The position numbers and the translations under genes are program-made. Shown here piece after piece: positions 22,601-33,589 of a DNA stretch of 64,000 bases. The stretch's first letter is position 1; each line of letters opens with the position of its first letter. The notes under the pieces were generated by a model. It saw only the letters and a list, made by a program, of their open reading frames with translations, ran no database searches and was not told the origin of the DNA. Source of the DNA: Lepidostoma basale (Eukaryota > Arthropoda > Insecta > Trichoptera > Lepidostomatidae); contig JAHDVF020001352.1 in the NCBI GenBank assembly GCA_022606425.2, positions 124,001 through 188,000 of the forward strand, in the 5' to 3' direction.

Positions 22601-22894
22601 AGTCAAGTGATATATGCCATTTTCTTAAAATATTATGTTTTCAGTAAAAGTACATTTTCATCAATATTTGATGTTTACATAATTGTGAATGCAGAGGGGT
22701 GGAATGGGAAATGTTGTCAAACATAAAGCGATCGCTCAACCCAACCAATGACAGGTGATAAATCCTGTATGCGCCTCGGCCACCACATTCTGTTCCCAGA
22801 ACAACAATCTTCGTCTCTATTGAGATACAATTAATCCTTATAAAAAAAATTACAATATGTTCTTCTATATACGCTATACTTTGTGTTGTTATGA

Positions 22895-23130
22895 TGGTTT
22901 ATTTCTATTTTTCTTTCTTATACACTTCGTATATACAACACTTTTATTAATTTTTTTTTTGATAGACATGTTATATAACATCTGTCAGATCATGTAAACA
23001 ACAACAATTTTATAATATTTTTATAAATATGTATCTTTACTGAAGAATGAGTGTTTGTCCGAAATATGTCTATATAATTTTATTTTTTTAATATAAGTGT
23101 TGTGTATACAAAGTTTATAAAAAAAAAATC
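22895..23130. repeat. Inverted-repeat element, shortened relative of 24650-25105
   Basis: The left arm TATACACTTCGTATATACAA and right arm TTGTGTATACAAAGTTTATA enclose a core with CTGAAGAATGAGTGTTTGTCCGAAAT-like order. GAAAC is GAAAT and stem II is broken. It is probably a decayed, internally deleted copy. Confidence 0.6.
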
Positions 23131-23339
23131 GAAATAGTTGAATAGTGTTGCAAAATAAATTACAAAAAGCTGAAGTAAACGCGCCCACACAAAAAGGTGA
23201 ATAAACTATTTCTAAGAAATTATTAATCTTACCCATTGAAATTATAAGATGACAATTCGTCACTTATGTTCTGAACACGACGAGTATCCTACAATCCCAC
23301 TCAATTTTTTTTTTAAAGTAATCATATTCTAATAAGATT

Positions 23340-23830
23340 AAAATATCGGTATAATGATCTCTTTTATGAGTGACGGACGAAATTTTGGGACACTTGTTCA
23401 GAGGAGAGCGCAGTTGTTACCCGTTGGTCAAGAAACAGTCCGACAGAATAGAGGACAGAGTGTTGAATAGATCTCGTGGCGCTGGGTTCTCGGGAAGAAT
23501 AAAAATTCCGATTAATTAGCATCCACCAGGACGGGCGAGGCGGATGCCGGTAGCCAGTAACGAATATGTTATGAATTCCCAGAATGACGACGCGTTCTAT
23601 AATCTTCCACCATAAATACCCGAGCTGAGGTGCCCGCAGCTCTTCGGATTAGAAGTCTTCGGCTCTTTTATATCGCGGCTCCACTCGGGGGTTTACTAAT
23701 GAGATTTTATTGCAGCGTAAGGAGATTAAATAATAGTTTCGTATATTCTCGAATTTCTGAATGAGAATTGATTATTTCTGTTAATGCAGTCCATTATGAT
23801 GTCCGCGTACACAGGCACGTAAGGCGGTAG
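23340..23830. other. GC-richer non-repetitive block in Serrate intron
   Basis: No transposon motif or tail was recognised. GC-rich runs such as GGACGGGCGAGGCGGATGCC (about 23530) and GGTGCCCGCAGCTCTTCGGA contrast with the flanks. It is a candidate conserved intronic sequence. Confidence 0.3.
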
Positions 23831-24099
23831 GCGAGACGGATGGGACAATGGCTATAATGATTTGAGTAACTGAGTTGACAACAAAACGCTTCGTAAATGA
23901 ATACAATTGTAAAAAAAAGTAGTTAATTAATATAAAGAGGAAGAAATCCAAGTGAACAATGCTATGTGTGAATACATATTTATCCCGAATTAAATAAACA
24001 AGTTCTGAAATACAAACAAAATTATCTGAAAATTGGGTAATCGAGCATTATTTTTTGTTTCTTGAACAATGATGTAAAACTCCATATTAAATAATTAAT

Positions 24100-24270
24100 A
24101 CACGTGAAAACGTATGTTTTCTAGAAGGTTTATTAGAATTTATGTGAATGACATTTTTCACCTTACTAAGGCATTATCATATGTTAATCTTGATAATGCC
24201 TTTAATAGGCAAAACATATCATTCAAATAAATTATAATTAAACTCCTAGAAAACAGACGTTTTCATACGT
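24100..24270. repeat. Inverted-repeat element with UUGAUAA hammerhead-like cores
   Basis: Outer arms ATACACGTGAAAACGTATGT and AACAGACGTTTTCATACGTA enclose two opposed cores. The plus core has TTGATAA 24190-24196, stem GCCT, loop TTAAT, stem AGGC, AAAAC and ATC. The minus core has ATGATAA, GCCTT, AGT, AAGGT, GAAAA and GTC. Confidence 0.6.
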
Positions 24271-24284
24271 ATTAATTATTTATC

Positions 24285-24490
24285 GAGCATTCATATGTTG
24301 AGTTAATTGATTGATTCTCATAACATGTGATAGGTAGCTAATCTATGACCATTTTATTGTTACGTGAATTTTACATCAGACCAAAACAGCGTGACAATCA
24401 CACTGTCATCGACGGGAAACGATCCCGTGACCTTCAGTGTGGCAGTCATGGAACTTGCCACTCGGTCATGAAGGTCGTCTATATACTAAT
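24285..24490 (-). mobile_element. S1 SINE, minus strand
   Basis: TTGATTCTCATAACATGTGA..GTAGCTAATC..CAGACCAAAACAGCGTGACA..CGGGAAACGATCCCGTGACC. It aligns with 21905 and 35650. The B box is partly changed. Confidence 0.75.
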
Positions 24491-24535
24491 GAAAATAAGT
24501 TACCAACAACATTTCTATGTTTCAGTTACTGTATT

Positions 24536-24650
24536 GGAATCTGTGGGGGTCTAGAAGACAGAGGGTTTGGTTCTCGAACCTGGTGGCATATTGGTTCACA
24601 CTAGGAATTATTTTTTTAAAGCTTAAGTATTAGTGTTAAAAATACATATA
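24536..24650 (+). mobile_element. tRNA-derived SINE-like head (S2-like)
   Basis: GGGGTCTAGAAGACAGAGGG and, 25 bases on, GGTTCTCGAACC resemble SINE A and B boxes. The downstream AGTATTAGTGTTAAAAATA resembles the S2 tail. The similarity is partial. Confidence 0.4.
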
Positions 24651-24721
24651 TTTTATTTCTATTTTTCTTTTTTATACACATTGTATATACAACACTTTTA
24701 TTAAAAAAATTAAATTATCTA

Positions 24722-24752
24722 GACATGTTTCGGACAAACAGTCCTTCTTCAG
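24722..24752 (-). ncRNA. Hammerhead ribozyme-like, best copy
   Basis: Read on the minus strand: CTGAAGA (24752-24746, fits CUGANGA), A, stem GGAC, loop TGTTT, stem GTCC, GAAAC (24731-24727), AT, then GTC (24724-24722). Bases before the core (TTTA) can pair with those after GTC (TAGA), giving a 4-bp stem I with one G-U. Stem III is one C-G pair over two bases, so only a dimer could fold fully. All invariant core positions are present. Confidence 0.6.
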
Positions 24753-25004
24753 TAAAGATACATATTTATAAAACATATTATAAAATTGTTGTTGTTTACG
24801 TAATCGTACAGATGTTATAAAGATTTATTTTGGAATGTATGCGTTTGTTATAACAAATATTATGATTCGATTTAATTATTTTTAATTATATCATAATATT
24901 TGTTATAACAAAAGCATAAATGTTCCAAAATAAATCTTAGATCTGTTAGATCATGTATACAACAACAATTTTATAATATTTTTATAAATACCTATGTATC
25001 TTTA

Positions 25005-25036
25005 CTGAAGAAGGACTGTTTGTCCGAAACATTTCC
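25005..25036 (+). ncRNA. Hammerhead ribozyme-like, opposite arm
   Basis: CTGAAGA 25005-25011, stem GGAC 25013-25016, loop TGTTT, stem GTCC 25022-25025 and GAAAC 25026-25030. The cleavage region reads ATTTC instead of ATGTC, so N is altered while UC is kept. Confidence 0.5.
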
Positions 25037-25689
25037 AGATAATTTTATTTTTTTAATAAAAGTGTTGTATATTCAAAGTGTATAAAAAAGAAAAATATAA
25101 ATAAACCATTATAACAACATAAAGTATGGCGTACAGGTATATTGAAGAAAATATACATTTTAGTTTGGTGATTGAAAATTTGAATAACAATATTTAAAGT
25201 CAATATGCCCCATCAATAAATAGATGAGGATTCCAAAAATAAAGTAACGGAGAACATTGTGCATGGGAAAACGCGACCTGAAGGAATGTATAAAAGCCAC
25301 ACTCCACCGAATACATGAGACAATGCGCAAATTAGCGGATTTAGTTAAACTCACTTCGGGCCATTGTTTTAAAAGAGCTTCTTAGGGACTGGCTTCCGAG
25401 AATTCTTCCACAACCCGAGGGAACAATCGAACTTTACGACTTTGAATTCAATCAGCGCATCGCTGTAGAAAGTGAAAAAGACAAGTCAATTTGCTGAAAG
25501 AATGACCGATGCTCCATGGCCAACATTAGAATGCAGCTTATGTGTGACGGGATGACACGATCTTGGCGATAACTCTTTTACAGTGAAGGTACATTACAAT
25601 CCTATCATGGCAAGCAATCAACGCGACTATTAAATCGATTATAATCTTCTTGAATGGTTTCATTAAATGTTTATTTAATACACATTTAA

Positions 25690-26640
25690 ACGTAATACAT
25701 GTATAAGAGGCGTGTTTTTTTTTTTAATAAATAGCGTTTTGATATATAAAAAAGCAAGTAAACTTTTTGTATCAATTTTATTTTTACACGGAAGACCACA
25801 GTTTTATTTACTTTTCCACATAATTACCACCAGTATTAAGACTAGGGATGGGCAAAATGAATCACTTAAAGGATCTGAGCTGAACGGTTCCGATCAGTAA
25901 AGTGAGCTGACTCTTTTAAATAATTCTTGGTTCACCATTTTGAGTCGTTCGTAAAAATGAGTTTCTGAAACGAGCAAAAAAAAAAGGTCGCCGCTGATTT
26001 TCTGCAAAGCTGCAAAACTGGAGGATGGAATCGTAGGCGACATTTAAAAAAAAAATGTCACCAATGATTTCAAAGTTACAAAAGTACAACTTTGCAGAAA
26101 ACCAGCGGCGACCTTTTTTATTTTTAGCTCGTTTCAGAAAATCATTTTTACGAACGACTCAAAATGGTAAACCATGAATTATTAAAAAGAGTCAGCTCAC
26201 TTTGCTGATCGGAACCATTCAGCTCAGATTCCTTAAAGAGCTCACAAAATAGTCGACTCTTTTGCGATCATTTACGATTCACTCAGAGGATCATTGAGCT
26301 GCCGCTCTTTTCTTATGAATCATCGCTTACTCGCTCACCAAAGTGAGTCGACTCTTTGAGTTAACTCGTGAGCGAATCGCACATCCCTAATAAACACTTG
26401 TCATATCGAACTACAAGCTTTTGTATTCCGTCGGGAAAGAAGTTTGCCGTCTGATTTGACAGCCACCGCAACACGGCCGTTTTAAGTTATCGTTATCATC
26501 GTGGCGTTGACCTCTGAGATGCTTCTTTAGATGCAAAAACATGTGGTAGTCACTGGACACTAGATCTGGGCTGTACGGTGGATGATCAAATTGTTTCCAG
26601 ACAAATGATGCGATGAGATCTTGAGTTTGATTGGCCACAT
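25690..26640 (-). pseudogene. Mariner transposase C-terminal remnant
   Basis: Minus-strand remnant of a Tc1/mariner transposase. From 26638 down it reads NQTQDLIASFVW, DHPPYSPDLVSSDYHMF, the segment around the third catalytic Asp, and LKKHLRGQRHDD. A frameshift follows, then FPDGIQKLVVRYDK. The end CLNTGGNYVEK and stop (25808-25810) lie on the far side of a hAT MITE at 25843-26389, and the frame resumes exactly. Upstream the copy is cut inside the DNARxH motif by LINE-A at 26641, and the N-terminal half is missing. It is nonfunctional. Confidence 0.9.
25843..26389. mobile_element. hAT-type MITE with long internal foldback
   Basis: Ends TAGGGATGGGC and GCACATCCCTA are hAT-like terminal inverted repeats. 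The flanking 8-mers ATTAAGAC (25835-25842) and ATAAACAC (26390-26397) match at 6 of 8. Segments 25875-26025 and 26100-26240 are reverse complements, giving a long hairpin. No transposase is present. It is inserted in the mariner remnant. Confidence 0.85.
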
Positions 26641-26995
26641 GTGCTAACTAACTAGCTATCACGCCGTTTTCCCGAAGGAGTAGGCAGAGATTATGGACCG
26701 CCACACTGCTTTTTCCTGATATACCTATCTAGATTCCTATATATTCATTCATGGTAACATGCACGCTCGTCGATTTCGAACGTAGTACTTTCAGTATTTG
26801 ATTAACTTGGTCATGCCATGCCTTCCTTGGTCTTACACGGCTTCTCTTTCCACTGCTTGTATACATCATTTTAACCATGCATCTCTCATCCATTCGTTCT
26901 AATATATCCAAGCCCTTTTAGGGATCCTTATTTAATTTTACTTATGATGCAATCATCTGCCGTACATTACTTTCTTATTTCATTGTTTGGTATTT
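26641..26995 (-). mobile_element. LINE-A copy interrupting mariner remnant
   Basis: The minus strand codes LERMDERCMVKMMYTSSGKR, then RVRPRKAWHDQVNQILKV. The tail end (GTTAGTTAG) abuts the mariner reading frame at 26640. It is a diverged subfamily close to 59374-59868. Confidence 0.85.
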
Positions 26996-27109
26996 AAAAA
27001 AAAATTAAATGAATTATAAGTTTTTAATAATTTCTTTCTAAATTAACAATTGAATTCCAGTGTTAATGCCTTAAACTTCAAAAAAAAAACATCATTTTTG
27101 ATAATAAGT

Positions 27110-27470
27110 CAGCTTTCGCAGTAAAAATGGCGTTTAACATGTTCACGGATATTGTGTTTCAAGCTTATTTCAAGATAAGGGATTTGTTGGTATGCACGGA
27201 CCGCCACTGCGAATCGAGCTGCGGAGTTATATACTTTCACGATGACTAACAGCTGACAGAAAGTGCTCAGGGGCGGGTCTGCATCTCCACACCTCGATTA
27301 ATGGAGCGTTCGTACTTCAGATATTGAGTCATTGAGCTGATTGCGGTTCAAGCTAACCACCATCGTGTCTCGTGAACTATTACCAATCATTAAAACCCCG
27401 GATTGCGGGCTGTAAAATGTATCCAATCAGCCGCTGTAATTAAAACAGTGTTCATAAGGATTTTTTTGTT
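27110..27470. other. GC-richer non-repetitive block in Serrate intron
   Basis: Contains GGACCGCCACTGCGAATCGA and GGGGCGGGTCTGCATCTCCA without transposon similarity. It is a candidate conserved noncoding DNA in the EGF1-EGF2 intron. Confidence 0.3.
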
Positions 27471-27711
27471 TGTTTTACGTTTAAGGCTCAATCGTTCATT
27501 AGGAGAGTTATGGGTTCATGCGATTATTATTAATTTAATTTAAAATCTTTTATGGCTACATCGTGTAATGCTTGTATTGGATATAAACATGTTTTATAGA
27601 GCTATGCTCGAACCGTAATTAAATACAAAAAAATATAATCTCCGTCGATTGTATGTTGATTTCTAATATCATACAAGTATACGTAGAAATAGAGTAGTGA
27701 CTTAACTAATT

Positions 27712-27794
27712 AACCCTTAAGCCGTTTCCCCGGAAAGGTATGCAGAGATGATGGACTGCCATATTGCTCTGTTATGACATACCTCTCGAGGTTC
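27712..27794 (-). mobile_element. LINE-A 3' end remnant
   Basis: GCCGTTTCCCCGGAAAGGTA, GCAGAGATGATGGACTGCCA and ACCTCTCGAGGTTCCTCTAC match the subfamily at 59374. A hAT MITE follows directly. Confidence 0.75.
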
Positions 27795-27802
27795 CTCTAC
27801 AT

Positions 27803-28085
27803 CATAGGTTTCCAATATTTTCTGGGCCACCGCCCCCTTTACAAGAAAAATAAACGTTCAACGCCCCCCTCCCATAAAAGTTATCCCAAAAAAGGGAAAA
27901 TGATTACAATACATACAATAACAATACAAACCAATATTTATGTTTAATTTGCTTTATAAGTACCTACGTGATGAGCGTGTTTTTTTTTGTCTTTTTAGAC
28001 TATATTTTTTCTGGGTCTTCTACTGCCCCCCTGAAAGCCTCAAACGCCCACAAGGGGGTGTTATCGCCCACTTTGAGAACCTAGG
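27803..28085. mobile_element. hAT-type MITE with perfect 8-bp TSD
   Basis: The termini CATAGGTTTCCAA and TTGAGAACCTAGG are inverted. The duplication CTCTACAT lies at 27795-27802 and 28086-28093. The inner part has GC-rich CACCGCCCCC and GCCCCCCTGAAAG with no open frame. It inserted at the end of a LINE-A remnant. Confidence 0.85.
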
Positions 28086-28109
28086 CTCTACATTAATTTA
28101 ATTTTCATT

Positions 28110-28460
28110 TCATTTTTCATTTATTTGAATAAAAATCACAAACATTACAGACATACAATTCCAGATCGTTTGCAATTACATAATAAGAATTTATATGAGA
28201 AGCAAAAATACAATTAAGATTAAGGAAGTAGAAAAAATCATAACATTGATATTACATCCATGAGGCAACTCACACTATCACGAAATATGTCGACCTCCGA
28301 GGCGACTCGATTAAGCAATTAGATTGCCCTACCCACAGGCATAACCATTGGCAGATTTGCTCTGCAGCGCGGCAAATAAAACAATCTGTGCTGTCTTTGA
28401 CGAAGGTAAGTATTAGGGACAAATAGACCTACATCACTCAGGACATCCGAGTTTTGTATA
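28110..28460. mobile_element. Probable LINE 3' UTR, unassigned
   Basis: AATAAAAATCACAAACATTA followed by a GC-richer part with GGCATAACCATTGGCAGATT. A short relative of the first 40 bases occurs at about 47200. The look is of a reversed LINE 3' UTR, but no coding part confirms it. Confidence 0.35.
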
Positions 28461-28639
28461 TGGTAACATACATCGTAACCCATCTTTTAACAAGAGTAGT
28501 GACTTAGAACACTAAAGCTATGTCAGATGTGTTTTGACAACATAATTTCTATATATATGCAAGGTTTGTGCCTATGTGTGTGTTATTATCATAAAAATAA
28601 CACCTGGTGGCCCTGGAAACGATGTAAAGTCGGCCAAAC

Positions 28640-28980
28640 ATTCAACTACCTTTTTAGCGCCATCTCTGCGTTATATAAAACTATTTTGCCACTAATTGAA
28701 GAGGAAGATATAGTAAAACCTTTTAAAAGTTGTTTAATTAAACATCATTTCTATGAATGGATAGGCTACATAATGCCCCATGATAATCTCCTACATATTA
28801 GAGGGGATGATTGAAGGGACAAACTCCAGAGGGGGCCTTAGACGAGATATCTAAAGAAAATTTGTGAGCCTCATACGTGGAGTTGAAGAGGGCTGTGGAG
28901 GACCGAATGGACTGGAAGACGAGATGCAGATATTTGCAGCAAATCAGTATTGAAACCATAGAGGAAGGCAGTGAATGTGT
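28640..28980 (+). mobile_element. LINE-E C-terminal remnant
   Basis: Codes YEWIGYIMPHDNLLHI, then, in other frames, LRRDISKKI.., VEEGCGGPNGLEDEMQIFAA and NQY. This parallels 32375-32830 (GHVIR..LLHAIMEG, R..YLEDL, W..R...IAANQY). Frameshifts are many. Confidence 0.6.
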
Positions 28981-29189
28981 TATTGAAATTAGCGTGAATG
29001 TTGATATTTGGAAAGTGCATGAATTTTAATATTTGGTTTATTTAATTTAAAATATTACCCTCACGAGGACTTGGATAAATCGAGAAAGTACTTCAGGAAA
29101 AATAACGGTGAGGTATTCACACATTCTTTTGTTTTATGCCTTCGCAATTAGTTAATTCCTATTATAAGACTAAAAGACAAATACTTTTT

Positions 29190-29470
29190 ATATTCTTCTT
29201 CTTCTGGTGCCGTGTCAGTTCCTCCAATGTCGACGATCACTGCAGCGAATGCATCTCTGTCATGCGCCACTTGGATTAGGTTCTGAACTCTGCTCATTCC
29301 TATCTATTCTCTTATATTCCGCAGCCAGGACAACTGTCTTCTATTAACTCACCGATGTCCCTCTATTGTATTCATTATTATCAGCTGAAGGAGGTGGTAT
29401 TTTTCTCCCCTTAGCACATGACCTAAATATGAGACCTTTATAGTTTTCTACAATACTTTTTACATTAATC
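29190..29470 (-). mobile_element. Probable LINE 3' end (family F)
   Basis: TTCTTCTTCTTCTGGTGCCG followed by CGTCGACGATCACTGC-like and ATTCCGCAGCCAGGACAACT. The (GAA)n-like tail in minus orientation and the GC level suggest an RTE-type 3' end. No clean open frame remains. Confidence 0.45.
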
Positions 29471-30235
29471 ACTGATCATATAAGGTAAAATTGAAGTAAA
29501 GCGAAGAAGAAAATCCTTGCTAAAAACCTTCAAGGAAGTATTAGTTGCATCACAACATCTTTGTTGCTGCTGCATCCAAAGTAAAAATTACCATGAAGTT
29601 GCTCCGATCGGAGAAGAACAAGAATAATGAGACTTTTATCAAAACATACGCAAAGAGTTTGTAAATCTTAGATTTACGACTCTGTTATCCGGCGGAGTCG
29701 CTTTATTTAGCAAAATGAAGATTTCAGATTGCATCCGTACAGAATAAATGGTGGCTTCAATTAATTAAAGTTATCAATGCGCCATTCTTCTAAGTCCAAG
29801 TCGTGCGTGTAAAGCCCGCGGAGAATTGAGATTCTGCTGGCAATAGAGAATAGCCAGCAGAGTACCTGTTTATGGCTAGGAATAAAGGCATTTGCTGGCA
29901 ATAACTTTAGCAACGTCCCTACCTACTAATTCTCGGCGTATACAATCTGTGGGCTTAATAGGATTTCCGTTCATTGTAATGCGAAATAAAGTGCGTAATT
30001 TGCATTTATCACATATGGACATAATTAATTTACAGCATTATTTACGCAAAATACCGCTTTTTATCGCATTCAGTACTTTTAGTTTAGTTTAGAAAATCAA
30101 TTTGAAAATCGAATGTAACCATTGTTTTTTCTTCCTAAATTAAATTTCTTTGGGGTTTTTAGTTCTGAAAAATAATTTATATGTGTGAAAAATACTTGTT
30201 ACCCGATATGATGCTGTTAAATATTTGAACTAGCA

Positions 30236-30575
30236 TTAACTTACTAACTAACCATCACGCTGTCTCAGAAGCAGAAATAATGGACTGCCACACTTTTTTT
30301 TTCTGACATGTTTGTCTCGCTTCCTCAACATCCATACATCGTGTCATGCACGCGCGTCGATTTATCTGACTCCTCACGTGGCCGACATTCAATATTTGAT
30401 TTATTTGATCGTGCCACGTTTTCCTCGGTCTTCCTCTATTTCTGGTTCCATTTATATCGTTAACATATAATTTTTTTACCATTCTTTCTGTATTCATTTT
30501 TTTCCATATGTCCAAACCATCTTATTGATCCTTTCATTATTTTGTTCATGACACCATCATTCGCACCGCATTCAC
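30236..30575 (-). mobile_element. LINE-A copy, minus strand
   Basis: The minus strand is open through NTERMVKKLYVNDINGTRNR, GRPRKTWHDQINQILNVGHV and RACMTRCMDVEEARQTC. The hallmark CTTCGGGG is deleted near 30265. The upstream part is partly preserved to about 30590. Confidence 0.9.
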
Positions 30576-30711
30576 TTCTTGTATTTTCATTCGACACACA
30601 TTTTGATTGATACAAATCTTAAAGCAGATATTCTTACCACTCTGCTATATTAATTCCAAAATTCTTATCTAATTCATAGGTATGTAAAATTATGAATTTT
30701 AAAACTATCTA

Positions 30712-31311
30712 TTGAAAGAAGGGTTGGGGCAGGCAACAAAGTGAATGGTGCACTTAAAGTTGTCATCGCAAACAAAAACCTATCCAAAAAAGCTAGAATG
30801 GCAGTGCACAATGGTGTTCTTCTACCGATCCTTATGTATGGAAGCGAAGCATGGAACTGGCAAAAGAAGGATGAAAGTAGAATAAATGCAGTAGAAATGA
30901 GATCTCTTAGACGAATGTGTGGATACTCTGTGTATGATAGAGTGTCGAATGAAAATATAAGAAGTGAATGCGGTGCGAATGATGGTGTCATGAACAAAAT
31001 AATGAAAGGATCATTAAGATGGTTTGGACATATGGAAAGAATGAATGAAGAAAGAATGGTGAAAAAATTATATGTTAATGATGTAAATGGTACCAGAAAT
31101 AGAGGAAGACCGAGGAAAACGTGGCACGATCAAATAAATCAAATATTGAATGTCGGCCATGTGAGGAGTCAGAGAAATCGACGCGCGTGCATGACACGAT
31201 GTATGAATGTTGAGGAAGCGAGAGAAATATGTCAGGAAAGAAAGGTGTGGCAGTCCATTCTTTCTGCCTACGCCTTCGGGGAGACGGCGTGATGGTTAGT
31301 TAGTTAGTTAG
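30712..31311 (+). mobile_element. LINE-A copy, longest open frame, 13-bp TSD
   Basis: An open frame of 183 codons (30741-31292) codes MAVHNGVLLPILMYGSEAWN, RINAVEMRSLRRMCG and GSLRWFGHMERMNEERM, then RGRPRKTWHDQINQ and AYAFGETA. It is the C-terminal third of a LINE reverse transcriptase, after the catalytic fingers. TTAAAACTATCTA at 30699-30711 and 31312-31324 flanks it. No frameshift is seen, so it is a recent insertion. Confidence 0.95.
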
Positions 31312-31799
31312 TTAAAACTATCTAGTTTTGCGAAGGGTCTGAAGATTTATTTACATTTAATGTCGTTCAGTTTCCGATTTTAGTATTCTCAATCATGTGT
31401 AAATATGGATTGTAGTATTATATATCAAATCATTTTAATAACTTTCCATAACAAGGAAGATCCAAATGTATTCTGCAGCTTATGTGGGCAGCAGTTTTAA
31501 TAATACATTGTTAATACCTCGCATACAACACAGTAGGAAGTTATTAAACATGCAGTACATAGCTTTCGGTTAGGAGAGAGAATTTAATTGGAATATTCTC
31601 ATACGATGAAAGCAGTCGCGGTCGTCTGTCAACGGCCAATTTATAGTTTCGTCGATCTTTATAACTTCTATTTCATATCCAACAGTATTCTCACGGCGTT
31701 TAAATATTCCACGTGCGGCTGGCGGCCGAGCTGCAATCAGGTCCTCATACATGTGATTTATAATAACAGTTTGCAGATTGAATAATTAATAGAGTGAAA

Positions 31800-32340
31800 A
31801 GATAATGGGGAAATGTAATGAGTAAATGTTACGTTGGTTATTTTACATTGCAGCTTCGTACGGCCGCGGCGGCTTGCTGTCAGTGAGTTCGTTACTGATG
31901 AATGATTCGTTCCAGATCACGACATTCCCGCTCTATTAATTTATAATATAACTATGTCAAAGCATTAATTAATAGACCGGTAGCCAAGACAAGTCATGAT
32001 TCAAGTCTAAATTTAATGAGCTTCTGGGTAATATTTGATTTGTTGATTTCTTTCATTTGAAACCTAAATTTTGTGCCGTTTCGGTAAAAATACGTTAAAA
32101 AAAAACAGAAAAATATGTTGAGTATGCGGTTTTGCCTTAAAATGTTAAAAGAAGTTTTGGTAAAAAGACAAATGAATGGATTATAATGTAATCGCGATTT
32201 TTTATCAGTTTTACAGAGATTTTTATTTATATAAAAATAAAAATAGATATCTCGTGGTAAAATGCCATTTCGAGGCGAAATAAATCTGTAATAACAAGTA
32301 TTAATATTATTATATAAATAAAAATATTCGTTAAACCGAC
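31800..32340. other. Intronic DNA, nothing firmly recognised
   Basis: A GC-rich patch (GTACGGCCGCGGCGGCTTGC, about 31858) sits in otherwise AT-rich sequence. No repeat was identified. It is a possible conserved element. Confidence 0.3.
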
Positions 32341-32374
32341 AAAACTATCGCGTGTTAGTTAGAAAGTTTCAATC

Positions 32375-32830
32375 CTGGTATTGGTTTGCAGCAATTTCCT
32401 CTATTCTTCTCTTCCATTCTTCCCTGTCATGTGCGGCTCTTTTGAAATGTGCATATGATGAGCAGCGCACGTCCACCAACAGGTCCTCCAGATACTCTCG
32501 GCGTGGGCGTCCCCTAGAGTTTGTCCCCGCGGTCATACCCTCCATTATGGCATGCAAGAGTCCTTCTTGTCGTATTACATGGCCGATCCATCTTGCACGC
32601 CTTTCGGACAAGGTTCTGAGCAGGTGCCATTCTCCTTCGATTATTTGAAGAACCTCTTCATTCGTGATGTGATCTCTCTAGGAAATTCCTAATAGTCTTC
32701 TATAGGACCACATCTCAAAAGGACCACATCTCTTTCGGATAGGTACCAGGTCTCGCAGCCGTACATCAAGATACTCCATACATAAGTCTTGATGAGAAGT
32801 ATTCTCAGTTTTAGGGCTATATTATTTGAT
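32375..32830 (-). mobile_element. LINE-E C-terminal end
   Basis: The minus strand codes RDLVPIRKRC-like, then MSERRARWIGHVIRQEGLLH, GTNSRGRPRREYLEDLLVDV and HDREEWKRRIEEIAANQYQD. This is the GHV.R..GL...I.EG..GRP R..YL pattern of an RTE-like LINE tail. Confidence 0.8.
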
Positions 32831-33528
32831 TGTATATTACCTTAAAATTAATAATGGAATTTTACAAAATAAAAACCACAACCATCAATAATATATATGA
32901 ATGACTTGAAAAAATGTAATTTTTAATAAAAAAATAGTAAAAGTAATACTTTTCATGAACAGTACAAGTGTTTATGACATACAAGTATACCTCTTTAGCG
33001 GGATGCCTCAGAAAATATAATATTACTTCATTCATGGTCCCCTCAATTATTAAAAAAAAATAAGGATGATATAAAAAATACGCTATATAAATTCCGTTAA
33101 ATTCTTAACGCGTGTTTTCAGATTTAAAGGTAAATCAATTGTTTAAGCTTAATCGTTTGTTCTTTAGAATTTCTATGTTGGTACCTAACTAGCGTATAAT
33201 CGGCGATAAAGACTTACTTATCCGGTAAATGGCCATATTTCAGTGTTGCTGTTCGACAAAGGAATTAATTACAAGTCTAACAACAAGAGCGGAAGCACGC
33301 ACTGCGACTCGATTCCACGGTATAATTGAATTTTTAGTGCGGAATTATGCTCGAAATTTTCTTCCCAGTTTGACCCGTGAACAGCCTCGAAGGTTAGGCA
33401 CTCACAAATATTTCGGTTCAGACTTTCGTTGCGTGATTGTAAGGCGTGTCTTATCTTAAACACTAGGAGAAAGCTAGAGAAAACGCTATTTAGTATAGTA
33501 GGTAAATTATAATAAACAGACAACTTAC

Positions 33529-33589
33529 TTGCATTCACCAGATCTATCACATGTACCATGGACGGGATGACAACCAGGTTTACAGACAG
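33529..33589 (-). CDS. Ser: Serrate exon: EGF1, first part
   Basis: A 61-bp microexon between DSL and EGF2 of Serrate. The minus strand has acceptor TTTACTTTCAG and donor AA|GTAAGTT. It enters with two bases (CT) that complete G from the DSL exon as Ala and leaves in phase 2. It reads AVCKPGCHPVHGTCDRSGEC, the N-terminal half of EGF1, with C..GC...HG.C...GEC as in insect Serrate (AICKAGC-type). EGF1 lies directly after DSL and supports the Notch contact. It is too short for ordinary open-frame calling; recognition rests on protein wording, phase match on both sides and clean splice sites. The flanking introns are 5.40 kb and 12.07 kb. Confidence 0.95.

Larger units (their letters stand above)
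24650..25105. repeat. About 455-bp palindromic element with two hammerhead-like cores
   Basis: Left arm (about 24650-24862) and right arm (about 24888-25105) are near-perfect reverse complements. They share TATACAACACTTTTATTAAA, the ribozyme-like core, AAAATTGTTGTTGT and TGTTATAACAAATATTATGA. The short centre is AT-rich. Neither arm has coding capacity. Tail-to-tail terminal repeats of this sort are known for Penelope-like elements. Confidence 0.8.

Noticed and set aside
30741..31292. 183-codon plus-strand open frame as a host gene inside Serrate
   Set aside because: It is the C-terminal end of LINE-A, with target duplication, (TTAG)n tail and many sister copies in the window.
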